A DNA stretch of 25,287 nucleotides, from assembly GCA_964495095.1 (NCBI GenBank), contig CAZBUH010000020.1:1-25287 (forward strand). Direction: 5' to 3'. Shown in pieces: positions 1-6,495 of this stretch (its first letter is position 1; each line of letters opens with the position of its first letter). The notes under the pieces are model-generated. The model made no database searches. It worked only from the letters and a program-made list of their open reading frames with translations, and was not told the DNA's origin. Origin of the DNA: CAZBUH01 sp964495095 (lineage in GTDB: Bacteria > Bacillota > Clostridia > Oscillospirales > Oscillospiraceae). A program made the position numbers and the translations under genes.

Positions 1-457
1 CCCGCCAGTAGGCGGCGTTGCAGGCGGTGAGCTTCAGGGCGTTGCCCTTTATGCGGCCGGTGGAATCCAGATGGGGCCCGGCGCAGAGGTCGGTAAACTC
101 ACCCTGCTTATAAAAGCTGATGGCCGCATCCTCCGGCAAATCGTTTATAAGCTCCACCTTGAAGGGCTCGCTCTTCATAAATTCAAGCGCCTCTTCCCGG
201 GGCAGCTCAAAGCGCTCCAGCTTCAGCTTCTCCTTACAGATTTTCCGCATTTCCGCCTCAATCTGCTCCAGATGCTCCGGGGTAAAAGCAAAGGGCGCGT
301 CCAAATCGTAATACCAGCCCTCGTCGATAGAGGGGCCGATGGCCAGCTTCACCTCGGGCCAGAGCCGCTTTACCGCCTGGGCCATAACGTGGGAGCAGGT
401 GTGCCAATATGTCCTTCTGTATTCAGGGTTTTCAAAAGTAAATTTATTCTCGTCCAA
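1..457 (-). CDS. thrS: Threonyl-tRNA synthetase, N-terminal part (partial, runs off left edge)
   Basis: This cytoplasmic enzyme charges tRNA-Thr with threonine. About 152 residues are visible. They match the second additional (editing) domain of class II ThrRS: HTCSHVMAQAV near residues 19-29, and the downstream FTDLCAGPHLDSTG motif that helps form the editing-site metal/nucleotide pocket. The N-terminal TGS domain of the usual ~640-residue enzyme is absent, because the reading frame begins directly at the editing domain. I chose TTG at 457 because AAGGA lies six bases upstream of it; an in-frame ATG at 475 has no ribosome binding site. The catalytic core and anticodon-binding domain lie outside the window. 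A T-box leader with a candidate Thr specifier (ACC) supports the assignment independently. Confidence 0.93.
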   Translation of the reverse strand, partial: MDENKFTFENPEYRRTYWHTCSHVMAQAVKRLWPEVKLAIGPSIDEGWYYDLDAPFAFTPEHLEQIEAEMRKICKEKLKLERFELPREEALEFMKSEPFKVELINDLPEDAAISFYKQGEFTDLCAGPHLDSTGRIKGNALKLTACNAAYWR

Positions 458-713
458 ACTACATCCTTCTTTCATCAAATTTTGCCGGCCGAAAATACAA
501 AAAGCGCCCCGGACAATGTCAGGGGTGCTTAAAAATAAACACGGTTCCACCCTGCGTTTTACTCGCAGTCCGCTGTAACGGGCGTCCCCGTCCCGCTTGT
601 TTCGCGGGCGGCTCGGGAGCGGTCTCGCCGCCGCGGACGCAGGATGTTCACAGCTTCCCATCCCTCTCTGAGCGCCCTTACGCCGGTTTGGTCTCCGTCA
701 ATGCCGTTTTAAT
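458..713 (-). promoter_or_regulatory. T-box leader of thrS
   Basis: This is a tRNA-sensing leader, read on the minus strand between the promoter and thrS. The diagnostic T-box AGGGTGGAACCGTG (contains TGGAACC) lies at 540-553 and is followed by an intrinsic terminator at 499-529. Upstream is a Stem I-like segment containing AGAGAGGGA and GGGAAGCTGTGAACATCC, about 650-672. A candidate specifier triplet, ACC (Thr), sits at 621-623 (minus) just before CTCCCGAGC. By family knowledge, uncharged tRNA-Thr would pair with the specifier and the T-box to favour antitermination. The specifier was chosen by context without folding the RNA, so it is less certain than the T-box itself. Confidence 0.9.
499..529 (-). 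terminator. Intrinsic terminator of the thrS T-box leader
   Basis: On the minus strand AGCACCCC and GGGGCGCT form an eight-position stem with one A-C mismatch. Inside it a GAC/GTC extension closes on ATT, and the stem is followed by a run of five T. It lies directly after the T-box sequence, as expected for the terminator alternative to the antiterminator. Confidence 0.85.
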
Positions 714-719
714 GGAGGC

Positions 720-748
720 AGTATACCACTGCAAAATAAAATTGTCAA
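720..748 (-). promoter_or_regulatory. thrS promoter (sigma-A type)
   Basis: On the minus strand TTGACA (743-748) is separated by 17 bases from TATACT (720-725), close to the consensus. The expected start site near 713 gives a leader of about 255 bases. The 749-820 segment between here and the preceding gene holds only an imperfect GC-rich inverted repeat (about 768-818) that may act as the end of the opp operon, but it has no T tract. Confidence 0.85.
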
Positions 749-820
749 GCAGCACTTAAGCGGCAGGTGCGGAGGGCCGGTATTCTGCGGAGCGTCAGCC
801 GTTTTGCGGCCCCGGCGCAC

Positions 821-1084
821 CTACTTGAGCCAGACAAATACGCAGAAAAGGATAAAGCACGTCAGCACCACGGCAAAAATCGCCGCCACCGACATGGACG
901 CCAGCAGCACACCCCTTATAAGGGCGCGCTTTTCCTTCCCTGTCAGCTCCGGGCGCTCCGCCTCTTTTTCCTCCGGGCCGCGCTTTTTCTCCCGCCTGGG
1001 GATGCCCGTGTGCCAGGGCATCCCCTCCACGTTCATGTCGGCAATCACTCTGCCGTCATCGTCGTCATACTGCTTCTTTTTCAT
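821..1084 (-). CDS. Small acidic-headed single-pass membrane protein, unknown function
   Basis: This is an 87-residue protein. Its polar N-terminal half begins MKKKQYDDDDGRVIADMN, followed by a charged Lys/Glu/Arg segment at residues 31-58. One C-terminal hydrophobic helix lies at about 60-85 and ends in VWLK. The predicted topology is cytoplasmic N-terminus with a C-terminal anchor. The start codon lies 20 bases inside the 3' end of oppF in another frame, so it is probably translationally coupled to oppF; no strong ribosome binding site is visible. The composition, clear transmembrane segment and overlap typical of operons suggest a real gene. I do not recognise a characterised family. It could be an accessory subunit of the importer or an unrelated passenger. 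Confidence 0.72.
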   Translation of the reverse strand: MKKKQYDDDDGRVIADMNVEGMPWHTGIPRREKKRGPEEKEAERPELTGKEKRALIRGVLLASMSVAAIFAVVLTCFILFCVFVWLK

Positions 1085-2141
1085 CGGTCGTCTTTTCCGT
1101 TATTTTAAGCTCTTCCATCTGCTTTTCAAATTTCCCGTTCTGCTCCGCCGTATTCAGCAGATGGCAGGCAGCAAAATGTCCCGGCTCCACTTCTCTGTAA
1201 TCAGGCGTGCAGTATTTGCACATCTCCATGCACTCCTGGCACCTTGTATGGAACTTGCACCCCTTCGGCGGGTTTGCCGGCGAGGGGATGCTGCCCTGCA
1301 GCATAATCCTGTCCATCTTGTAGTCGGGGTCGGGCATGGGTATGGCGGAAAACAGCGCCTTTGTATAGGGGTGCAGCGGGTTTGCAAACAGCGCCTCCGT
1401 GTCGGCGTACTCCACCATATTTCCCAGATACATAACGCCCACGGTGTCGGAGATATGCTCCACCACGGAGAGGTCGTGGGAAATAAACAGATAGGTCAGG
1501 CCGAACTGCTCCTGCAGGCCCTTGAGCAGATTTATTATCTGCGCCTGAATCGACACGTCCAGAGCTGAAACCGGCTCGTCGCACAGTATGAAATCAGGAT
1601 TCAGCGCCAGCGCCCTGGCTATACATATACGCTGCCGCTGGCCGCCGGAGAACTCGTGGGGATACCTGTCCCGGTGGTACTCCTGGAGGCCGCAGGCCCG
1701 CATTATCCTGGCCACATAGTCGTTCAACTCTTCCTTGGGCACGATTTCATGCTCTCTGACGCCCTCGGCGATTATCTCGCCTACCGGCAGCCTTGGCGAA
1801 AGGCTGGAATACGGGTCCTGGAAAATTATCTGTATCCTCGGCCGCATTTTCCGCAGCTCCTCCCGGGAGAGGGAAAAGATATCCACCCCGTCGAATTTCA
1901 CCTCGCCGGAGGTCTTTTCGTGGAGCCGCAGTATGGTCCTTCCCACGGTGGACTTTCCGCAGCCAGACTCGCCCACAAGGCCCATTGTCGTGCCGCGCTT
2001 TATTTTAAAGGATATGCCGTCCACGGCCTTTACCTCGCCGGAGGCCCGACCCAGGAAATTGGCCTTTATGGGAAAATATTTTTTAAGGTCTGTGACCTCA
2101 AGGAGGTACTCACTGTTCTGATTTTCAATTTTTTCACTCAT
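1065..2141 (-). CDS. oppF: Peptide ABC importer ATPase, OppF/DppF type
   Basis: This is the cytoplasmic ATPase that drives oligopeptide uptake together with OppD. In the 358 residues, Walker A is GESGCGKST at 57-65, the Q-loop glutamine is in IFQDP near 108, the signature is FSGGQ at 164-168, Walker B is FILCDE near 184-189, and the switch histidine is in ISHD near 222. The C-terminal oligopeptide/dipeptide-transporter domain contains cysteines at 295, 301, 308 and 326 in a CX5CX6CX17C pattern, plus C304 and C311. ATG 2141 follows the oppD stop by one base, and its ribosome binding site (GGAGGA) lies within the end of oppD. It is the last transporter gene of the operon. Substrate (oligopeptide, dipeptide or nickel) cannot be fixed from the ATPase. 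Confidence 0.95.
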   Translation of the reverse strand: MSEKIENQNSEYLLEVTDLKKYFPIKANFLGRASGEVKAVDGISFKIKRGTTMGLVGESGCGKSTVGRTILRLHEKTSGEVKFDGVDIFSLSREELRKMRPRIQIIFQDPYSSLSPRLPVGEIIAEGVREHEIVPKEELNDYVARIMRACGLQEYHRDRYPHEFSGGQRQRICIARALALNPDFILCDEPVSALDVSIQAQIINLLKGLQEQFGLTYLFISHDLSVVEHISDTVGVMYLGNMVEYADTEALFANPLHPYTKALFSAIPMPDPDYKMDRIMLQGSIPSPANPPKGCKFHTRCQECMEMCKYCTPDYREVEPGHFAACHLLNTAEQNGKFEKQMEELKITEKTTDEKEAV

Positions 2142-2142
2142 A

Positions 2143-3363
2143 TCACAGTTCCTCCAAATTCACAGGATGGGGATAACCCATCACCTCGCCCTGGCCCTCA
2201 AAGCGCCAGCAGGACACAATGTGGGTGTCGCCTATCTTTATCTCCGGCGGGTACTCTCCGTGGCACTTCTCGGTACAGTATTCGCACCTGTCGCGGAAAT
2301 AGCAGTAGTCCGGCATATTTACCGGGTTGGGGACGCTGCCGGGGATGTTGTAGAGCCTGTCAACCTTCTTGCCCACCACGGGCTTCGACTTCATAAGCCC
2401 TATGGTATAGGGATGGGACGGGTGGTGGAATATCTCCTGGCTGGTGCCCTTTTCCACAACCCGGCCTGCGTACATGACCACCACGTAGTCGGCCATATCC
2501 GCCACAACGCCCAAATCGTGGGTTATCAGCATAATGGAGCTTTTTGTCTTTGCCTTAAGCTCCTTCAGCAGGTCCAGTATCTGGGCCTGGATTGTCACAT
2601 CCAGAGCCGTGGTAGGCTCGTCGGCGATTATAAGCTGCGGGTTGCAGGCCAGTGCCATGGCTATCATGACGCGCTGGCGCATACCGCCGGACAGCTCGTG
2701 GGGATACATGCTGTAGACGCCGTCGGCGTTTGCTATGCCGACCATTTTCAGCATGTCTATGGTGTGGGCCTTGTATATCCCGCCCAGCTCTTTGCGGCTT
2801 TTCCCTTTGATTTCGTCCCCGAAAAGGTCGCCGGCGTGGAGCGCTATTACCTCGTCCACCTGATCTCCGATGCGGAAAACGGGATTAAGGCTTGTCATAG
2901 GCTCCTGGAATATCATGGACATGCGGCTTCCGCGCAGCTCCTGCATCTTCGCTGCCGGAGTCTTTACAACGTTCAGCGCCGTGCCGTCGTCCATGTTAAA
3001 GCGTATCTCGCCGCCCACTGTCTGGCCCTGGGGGCGCTGCAGAAGCTGCATAAGTGAGAGCGACGTTACGCTCTTTCCGCAGCCGGACTCGCCCACTATG
3101 CCAACAGTGGAGCACTTCGGCACGTCGAAGGTAATGCCGTCCACCGCGTGGACAACGCCGGCGTCTGAGAAAAAGTAGGTGCAGACGTTGTCAAACTCCA
3201 CGATGTTGTCAGGGTTTTTCATTTTTGTGGTGTATTTTTCCGGGTCATGCTCCGCCGCGTTTCGCTCCTTTTCAAGGCGGCGTGCGGTTTTCGCGTTAAA
3301 GCGGGCTATTTTTTTAGACTCGCTGCCGGATATATATAAGCTTTTCTTATTGCTCCTGCTCAT
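2143..3363 (-). CDS. oppD: Peptide ABC importer ATPase, OppD/DppD type
   Basis: This is the partner ATPase to OppF. In the 406 residues, Walker A is GESGCGKS at 91-98, the Q-loop is in IFQEP near 153, the signature is LSGGM at 224-228, Walker B is LIIADE near 244-249, and the switch histidine is in THD near 282. The C-terminal domain has Cys 354, 360, 367 and 385 in the same CX5CX6CX17C spacing as OppF. A lysine/arginine-rich extension of about 50 residues precedes the ATPase fold. The extension looks genuinely translated: ATG 3363 has a GGGAGG ribosome binding site right after the oppC stop, while the internal Met48 has no comparable advantage. The gene is within the operon, 15 bases after oppC. 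Confidence 0.95.
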   Translation of the reverse strand: MSRSNKKSLYISGSESKKIARFNAKTARRLEKERNAAEHDPEKYTTKMKNPDNIVEFDNVCTYFFSDAGVVHAVDGITFDVPKCSTVGIVGESGCGKSVTSLSLMQLLQRPQGQTVGGEIRFNMDDGTALNVVKTPAAKMQELRGSRMSMIFQEPMTSLNPVFRIGDQVDEVIALHAGDLFGDEIKGKSRKELGGIYKAHTIDMLKMVGIANADGVYSMYPHELSGGMRQRVMIAMALACNPQLIIADEPTTALDVTIQAQILDLLKELKAKTKSSIMLITHDLGVVADMADYVVVMYAGRVVEKGTSQEIFHHPSHPYTIGLMKSKPVVGKKVDRLYNIPGSVPNPVNMPDYCYFRDRCEYCTEKCHGEYPPEIKIGDTHIVSCWRFEGQGEVMGYPHPVNLEEL

Positions 3364-3378
3364 AATACCGCACCTCCC

Positions 3379-5412
3379 TTATCGCTTCATCTTCGGGTCG
3401 AAGGCGTCGCGCAGGCCGTCTCCCACGAAGTTGAAAGCAATAACCGTGAGACAGATCAGGCAGCCCACAGGTATCCAGATATAGCTGTAGCGCACCATGC
3501 TCTCAGCCGAAGACGCCACAGAATTTATCATGGTGCCCCAGGTCGCCAGCGGGTGCTTTACGCCCAGGCCCAGGAAGGACAGGGTGGACTCATAAAGTAT
3601 GACCGAGCCAAGGCCCATGGTGGCCGTTACTATAAGCTGCGGCATGACGTTTGGTATAAGGTGACGGAATATGCGCCGCCCGGCCCGGATTCCGGTTGCC
3701 TCCGCGGCGGTCATGAACTCCTGCTCCCTGAGGGAGAGGATCTGTCCGCGCACCAGACGCGCAACGCTGGCCCAGCCGAGGAAGCCCAGCACTGCCATCA
3801 TCCACATAAGGCGCATGTAGGCGTTCATCTTCATTGAATCGAACAGCGCACCCAAAATTATCATTATCGGCAGGGTGGGGATGCAGTAGAAAATATCCAC
3901 AAGCCGCATGATAAGGTTATCCACCCAGCCGCCGAAATAGCCGGCGATACCGCCCATTATGATGCCCAGCAGGGTCTCAAGTATAACGACCACAAATCCC
4001 ACCAGGAGCGATACGCGCCCGCCGTACATCATACGGGCCAGCACGTCCATGCCGTCGCCGTCGGTGCCAACAGGGTGGCTCAGTGACGGTGATGCATAGA
4101 TGTCGATGAGGTACGAGGTCTGGTCGCAGCTCAAAACATACTGGCCGGTTTTGCGGGTCACGGTTATATCGGTGTCTACATATATAAGGTTTCCGTTTTC
4201 GTCATACAGATATTCGCCGCTGCTGCCCAGCTCCGGCAGCTCATAGGTAAACTGAGAGGTGGACAGCCCTCCGGCCTCCATTTCCTCAATAACCTCCTGG
4301 GCGGCCTTTTTAAAGCCGAAAGCCAGGGAATCCTCGCCGCTGTAAGCGCGGACCACAAATGTGGAGAACATGGCGAACTCACTTTCTCCTTTATAAATGA
4401 TATGCTCGTCCCCATCGCTTTTTATGGTATATTCCGTGCCGTCGGCGGTAAAGCTGCCGTCGCCGTACAGGGCCATATAGGCGCTGGTCTTAAAGCTGTC
4501 GCTGAGGACGGAGCCGGACTCATAGGCGTCCAGCACGTAGTTTGTGCCCACCATGGCTGGGACCGTGCCGCTCACATACGAGACGGTGTAGGCGCCGTTA
4601 CTTTCCGAAAGGGCGTAATCCCGGCCGTCATAGCTGAAGGACGCGCTTCCTGCCTCCGCAGCAGCCGAGGCGGCGTCCTCAAAGCCGGAGTCCAGGGCCT
4701 CGCCTGTATATGTAAAGCCGCCGTCCGTCTTTGGTATTATGTTGTATACGCTCTTTTTCGCCATTTCCAGCACGTAGTCGCGGCCGTCATAGGTGAACTC
4801 CGTGGCGTCGGAATCCAGCGCGGCCTTTATGGCGTCCAAAGCGCCGGCGTCCATAGTGCACTCACCCGTAAAGGAGTTGTAGGTGCCCGCAGCAGCGGCG
4901 CTGCCGAAGGAGGCAACCGTCTCAATCTGGGCGGAATTTATGACGTACACGTTATCGCCCAGCTTCTGTATGCTGTACTGGGAGCCGTCGGTGCCGGTAA
5001 CGTCCATCTGCTCTGTCCCCTGGGATTCCATCTGGGGGATATAGGTATTGAGGCTGTTGGAAACTGAATAGTGGACCTTTATATTCGGGTCTATCTGATA
5101 GGCCACATACTCCGTGCGCTCCGTAGCGCTGGCATAGTTTACGGGTATGGCCTCATACTTGTAAAATATCTGTGTCTGGGAATAGGAGTAAAACAGCGGC
5201 CCGGCAAAGGAAAACAGGAACATGACAATAAGGATTATACTTCCCACAATGGCAAGCCTGTTGCGCATAAAGCGCTTAAACACCAGCCTGCCGGGGCTGA
5301 GGACCTTTACGCGCCTGGCGTCGTCCAGACGCATTTCATTATCCTCTGACTCCTGGAGCTTTTCCCGGGCTTCACGCTGTTTTAAGATTTCATTGAAATT
5401 TTTACCGTTCAT
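3379..5412 (-). CDS. oppC: Peptide ABC importer permease, OppC type, with a giant extracytoplasmic insertion
   Basis: This is a membrane permease subunit of 677 residues, against roughly 300 for typical OppC. A cytoplasmic head (1-50) carries the family-typical FKRFMRNRLAIVG segment leading into TM1 (about 53-72). The ordinary permease core resumes at HPVGTDGDGMDVLARMMYGGR (446-466), followed by several transmembrane helices, the coupling EAA-like region (TAAEATGIRAGRRIFRHLIPN) and the C-terminal DGLRDAFDPK motif. Between them, residues about 85-440 replace a loop that is normally about 50 residues. The insert holds four spaced DG-x-x-Y-x-[IL] motifs at 142, 209, 262 and 324, suggesting degenerate repeats. 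The frame is open throughout with normal codon use, so this is not an assembly fusion of two genes. ATG 5412 has an AGGAGG site directly after oppB. Confidence 0.93.
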   Translation of the reverse strand: MNGKNFNEILKQREAREKLQESEDNEMRLDDARRVKVLSPGRLVFKRFMRNRLAIVGSIILIVMFLFSFAGPLFYSYSQTQIFYKYEAIPVNYASATERTEYVAYQIDPNIKVHYSVSNSLNTYIPQMESQGTEQMDVTGTDGSQYSIQKLGDNVYVINSAQIETVASFGSAAAAGTYNSFTGECTMDAGALDAIKAALDSDATEFTYDGRDYVLEMAKKSVYNIIPKTDGGFTYTGEALDSGFEDAASAAAEAGSASFSYDGRDYALSESNGAYTVSYVSGTVPAMVGTNYVLDAYESGSVLSDSFKTSAYMALYGDGSFTADGTEYTIKSDGDEHIIYKGESEFAMFSTFVVRAYSGEDSLAFGFKKAAQEVIEEMEAGGLSTSQFTYELPELGSSGEYLYDENGNLIYVDTDITVTRKTGQYVLSCDQTSYLIDIYASPSLSHPVGTDGDGMDVLARMMYGGRVSLLVGFVVVILETLLGIIMGGIAGYFGGWVDNLIMRLVDIFYCIPTLPIMIILGALFDSMKMNAYMRLMWMMAVLGFLGWASVARLVRGQILSLREQEFMTAAEATGIRAGRRIFRHLIPNVMPQLIVTATMGLGSVILYESTLSFLGLGVKHPLATWGTMINSVASSAESMVRYSYIWIPVGCLICLTVIAFNFVGDGLRDAFDPKMKR

Positions 5413-5424
5413 TTCCGCACCTCC

Positions 5425-6414
5425 TTACTGTACGCGCACTCTCGGGTCAACCACGGCATACAGGATGTCGGAGATAAGGTTGCCCAAAAGGGTCAGTATG
5501 GCCATAAATGCAAGGTAGAACATAGTGAACGGTATATCGCCGTTTATCATGGACTGATATGAGGCATAGCCTATTCCGGGAACGGCGAAAAGCGTTTCGG
5601 TTATAAGCGCGCCGGCGAAAAGGCCCGGCAGGCTGCCGCCAAGTATGGTTACCAGCGGTATAAGGGTGTTGCGGAAGGCGTGGCGGCCTATGACCTTCCC
5701 TTCCGGCAGACCCTTGGCGCGTGCGGTGCGGATATAGTCGGCGTTCAGCACCTCAAGCATATTTGTGCGGGTATATCTCATAAGGCTGCCAATGCTGACT
5801 ATCGTAAGGCATACGGTGGGCAGCACCATATGCTTTGCAATATCCAGTATCTGCTGCCATTGATTCATGTTTATGAAATCCCGGCTCTGCATACCGGATA
5901 TATCGAACCATCCCAGCTTTACCGCGAAAACAAGCTTTAGAAGGGACGCGAGGAAGAAGGTCGGCATTGAGATGCCTATAAGCGATACCACTGTGACGGT
6001 GTAATCCGTGACGCTGTACTGCTTTACCGCCGCTACGACACCCAGGGGAATGGCTATGATAAGCTCAAGGATAAAGGAGGCAAGACCGAGGGCAAAGCTA
6101 TACCACACGGTGTCGTTGAATTCCTGGGTTACGGGCACGGTAAAATACCAGCTATCCCCGAAATCACCTTTGACTGCGGAACCCAGCCAGGTGAAGAATC
6201 CCTGGACTACGCCCTTATCCATACCGTACTGAGCATTCAGCTCAGCTATCCACTCCTGCGCGCTTTTCTGGCTGCCCGGCTGGGTCGCAAGCTGCCGGGC
6301 GGTCGTCTCAACGTAGCTTGACGGAAGAGAATACATCAGCAGGTATATTATAAACATCACGAAAAACAGTATGACGACTGACAGAGCCAGTCTCTTTGCT
6401 ATAAATTTTGACAT
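5425..6414 (-). CDS. oppB: Peptide ABC importer permease, OppB type
   Basis: This is a membrane permease subunit of 329 residues, the normal family length. It has an N-terminal helix (about 8-30), a first extracytoplasmic loop that includes WIAELNAQYGMDKGVVQGFFTW, then the transport core with the cytoplasmic coupling segment YIRTARAKGLPEGKVIGRHAFRNTLIPLV and the C-terminal DPRVRVQ tail characteristic of OppB/DppB. It pairs with OppC to form the channel. ATG 6414 is preceded by AAGGGTGAT. It lies 12 bases upstream of oppC and 81 bases downstream of oppA, that gap holding a stable hairpin. In contrast to OppC, its first loop is not enlarged. Confidence 0.95.
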   Translation of the reverse strand: MSKFIAKRLALSVVILFFVMFIIYLLMYSLPSSYVETTARQLATQPGSQKSAQEWIAELNAQYGMDKGVVQGFFTWLGSAVKGDFGDSWYFTVPVTQEFNDTVWYSFALGLASFILELIIAIPLGVVAAVKQYSVTDYTVTVVSLIGISMPTFFLASLLKLVFAVKLGWFDISGMQSRDFINMNQWQQILDIAKHMVLPTVCLTIVSIGSLMRYTRTNMLEVLNADYIRTARAKGLPEGKVIGRHAFRNTLIPLVTILGGSLPGLFAGALITETLFAVPGIGYASYQSMINGDIPFTMFYLAFMAILTLLGNLISDILYAVVDPRVRVQ

Positions 6415-6441
6415 TTATATCACCCTTAATCTGTTCTGCTC

Positions 6442-6472
6442 AAAAGGAGCCCGCAGAGAGCAGGCTCCTTTT
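6442..6472 (-). terminator. Intercistronic hairpin between oppA and oppB
   Basis: The arms AAAAGGAGCC (6442-6451) and GGCTCCTTTT (6463-6472) are perfectly complementary, ten base pairs around an 11-base loop. On the minus strand the stem ends in TTTT. It could be a leaky intrinsic terminator or a 3' stabiliser of the oppA message. Either would give more binding protein than permease, which is the usual need in ABC importers. The short T run argues for partial termination at most. Confidence 0.7.
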
Positions 6473-6495
6473 AAATTTGCTGCTCTTCCGGCAGT

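Noticed and set aside
768..818. Imperfect GC-rich inverted repeat after the small membrane protein gene as an opp terminator
   Set aside because: The arms GGTGCG/CGCACC are separated by mismatched sequence and no T run follows on the minus strand, so I did not list it as a terminator.
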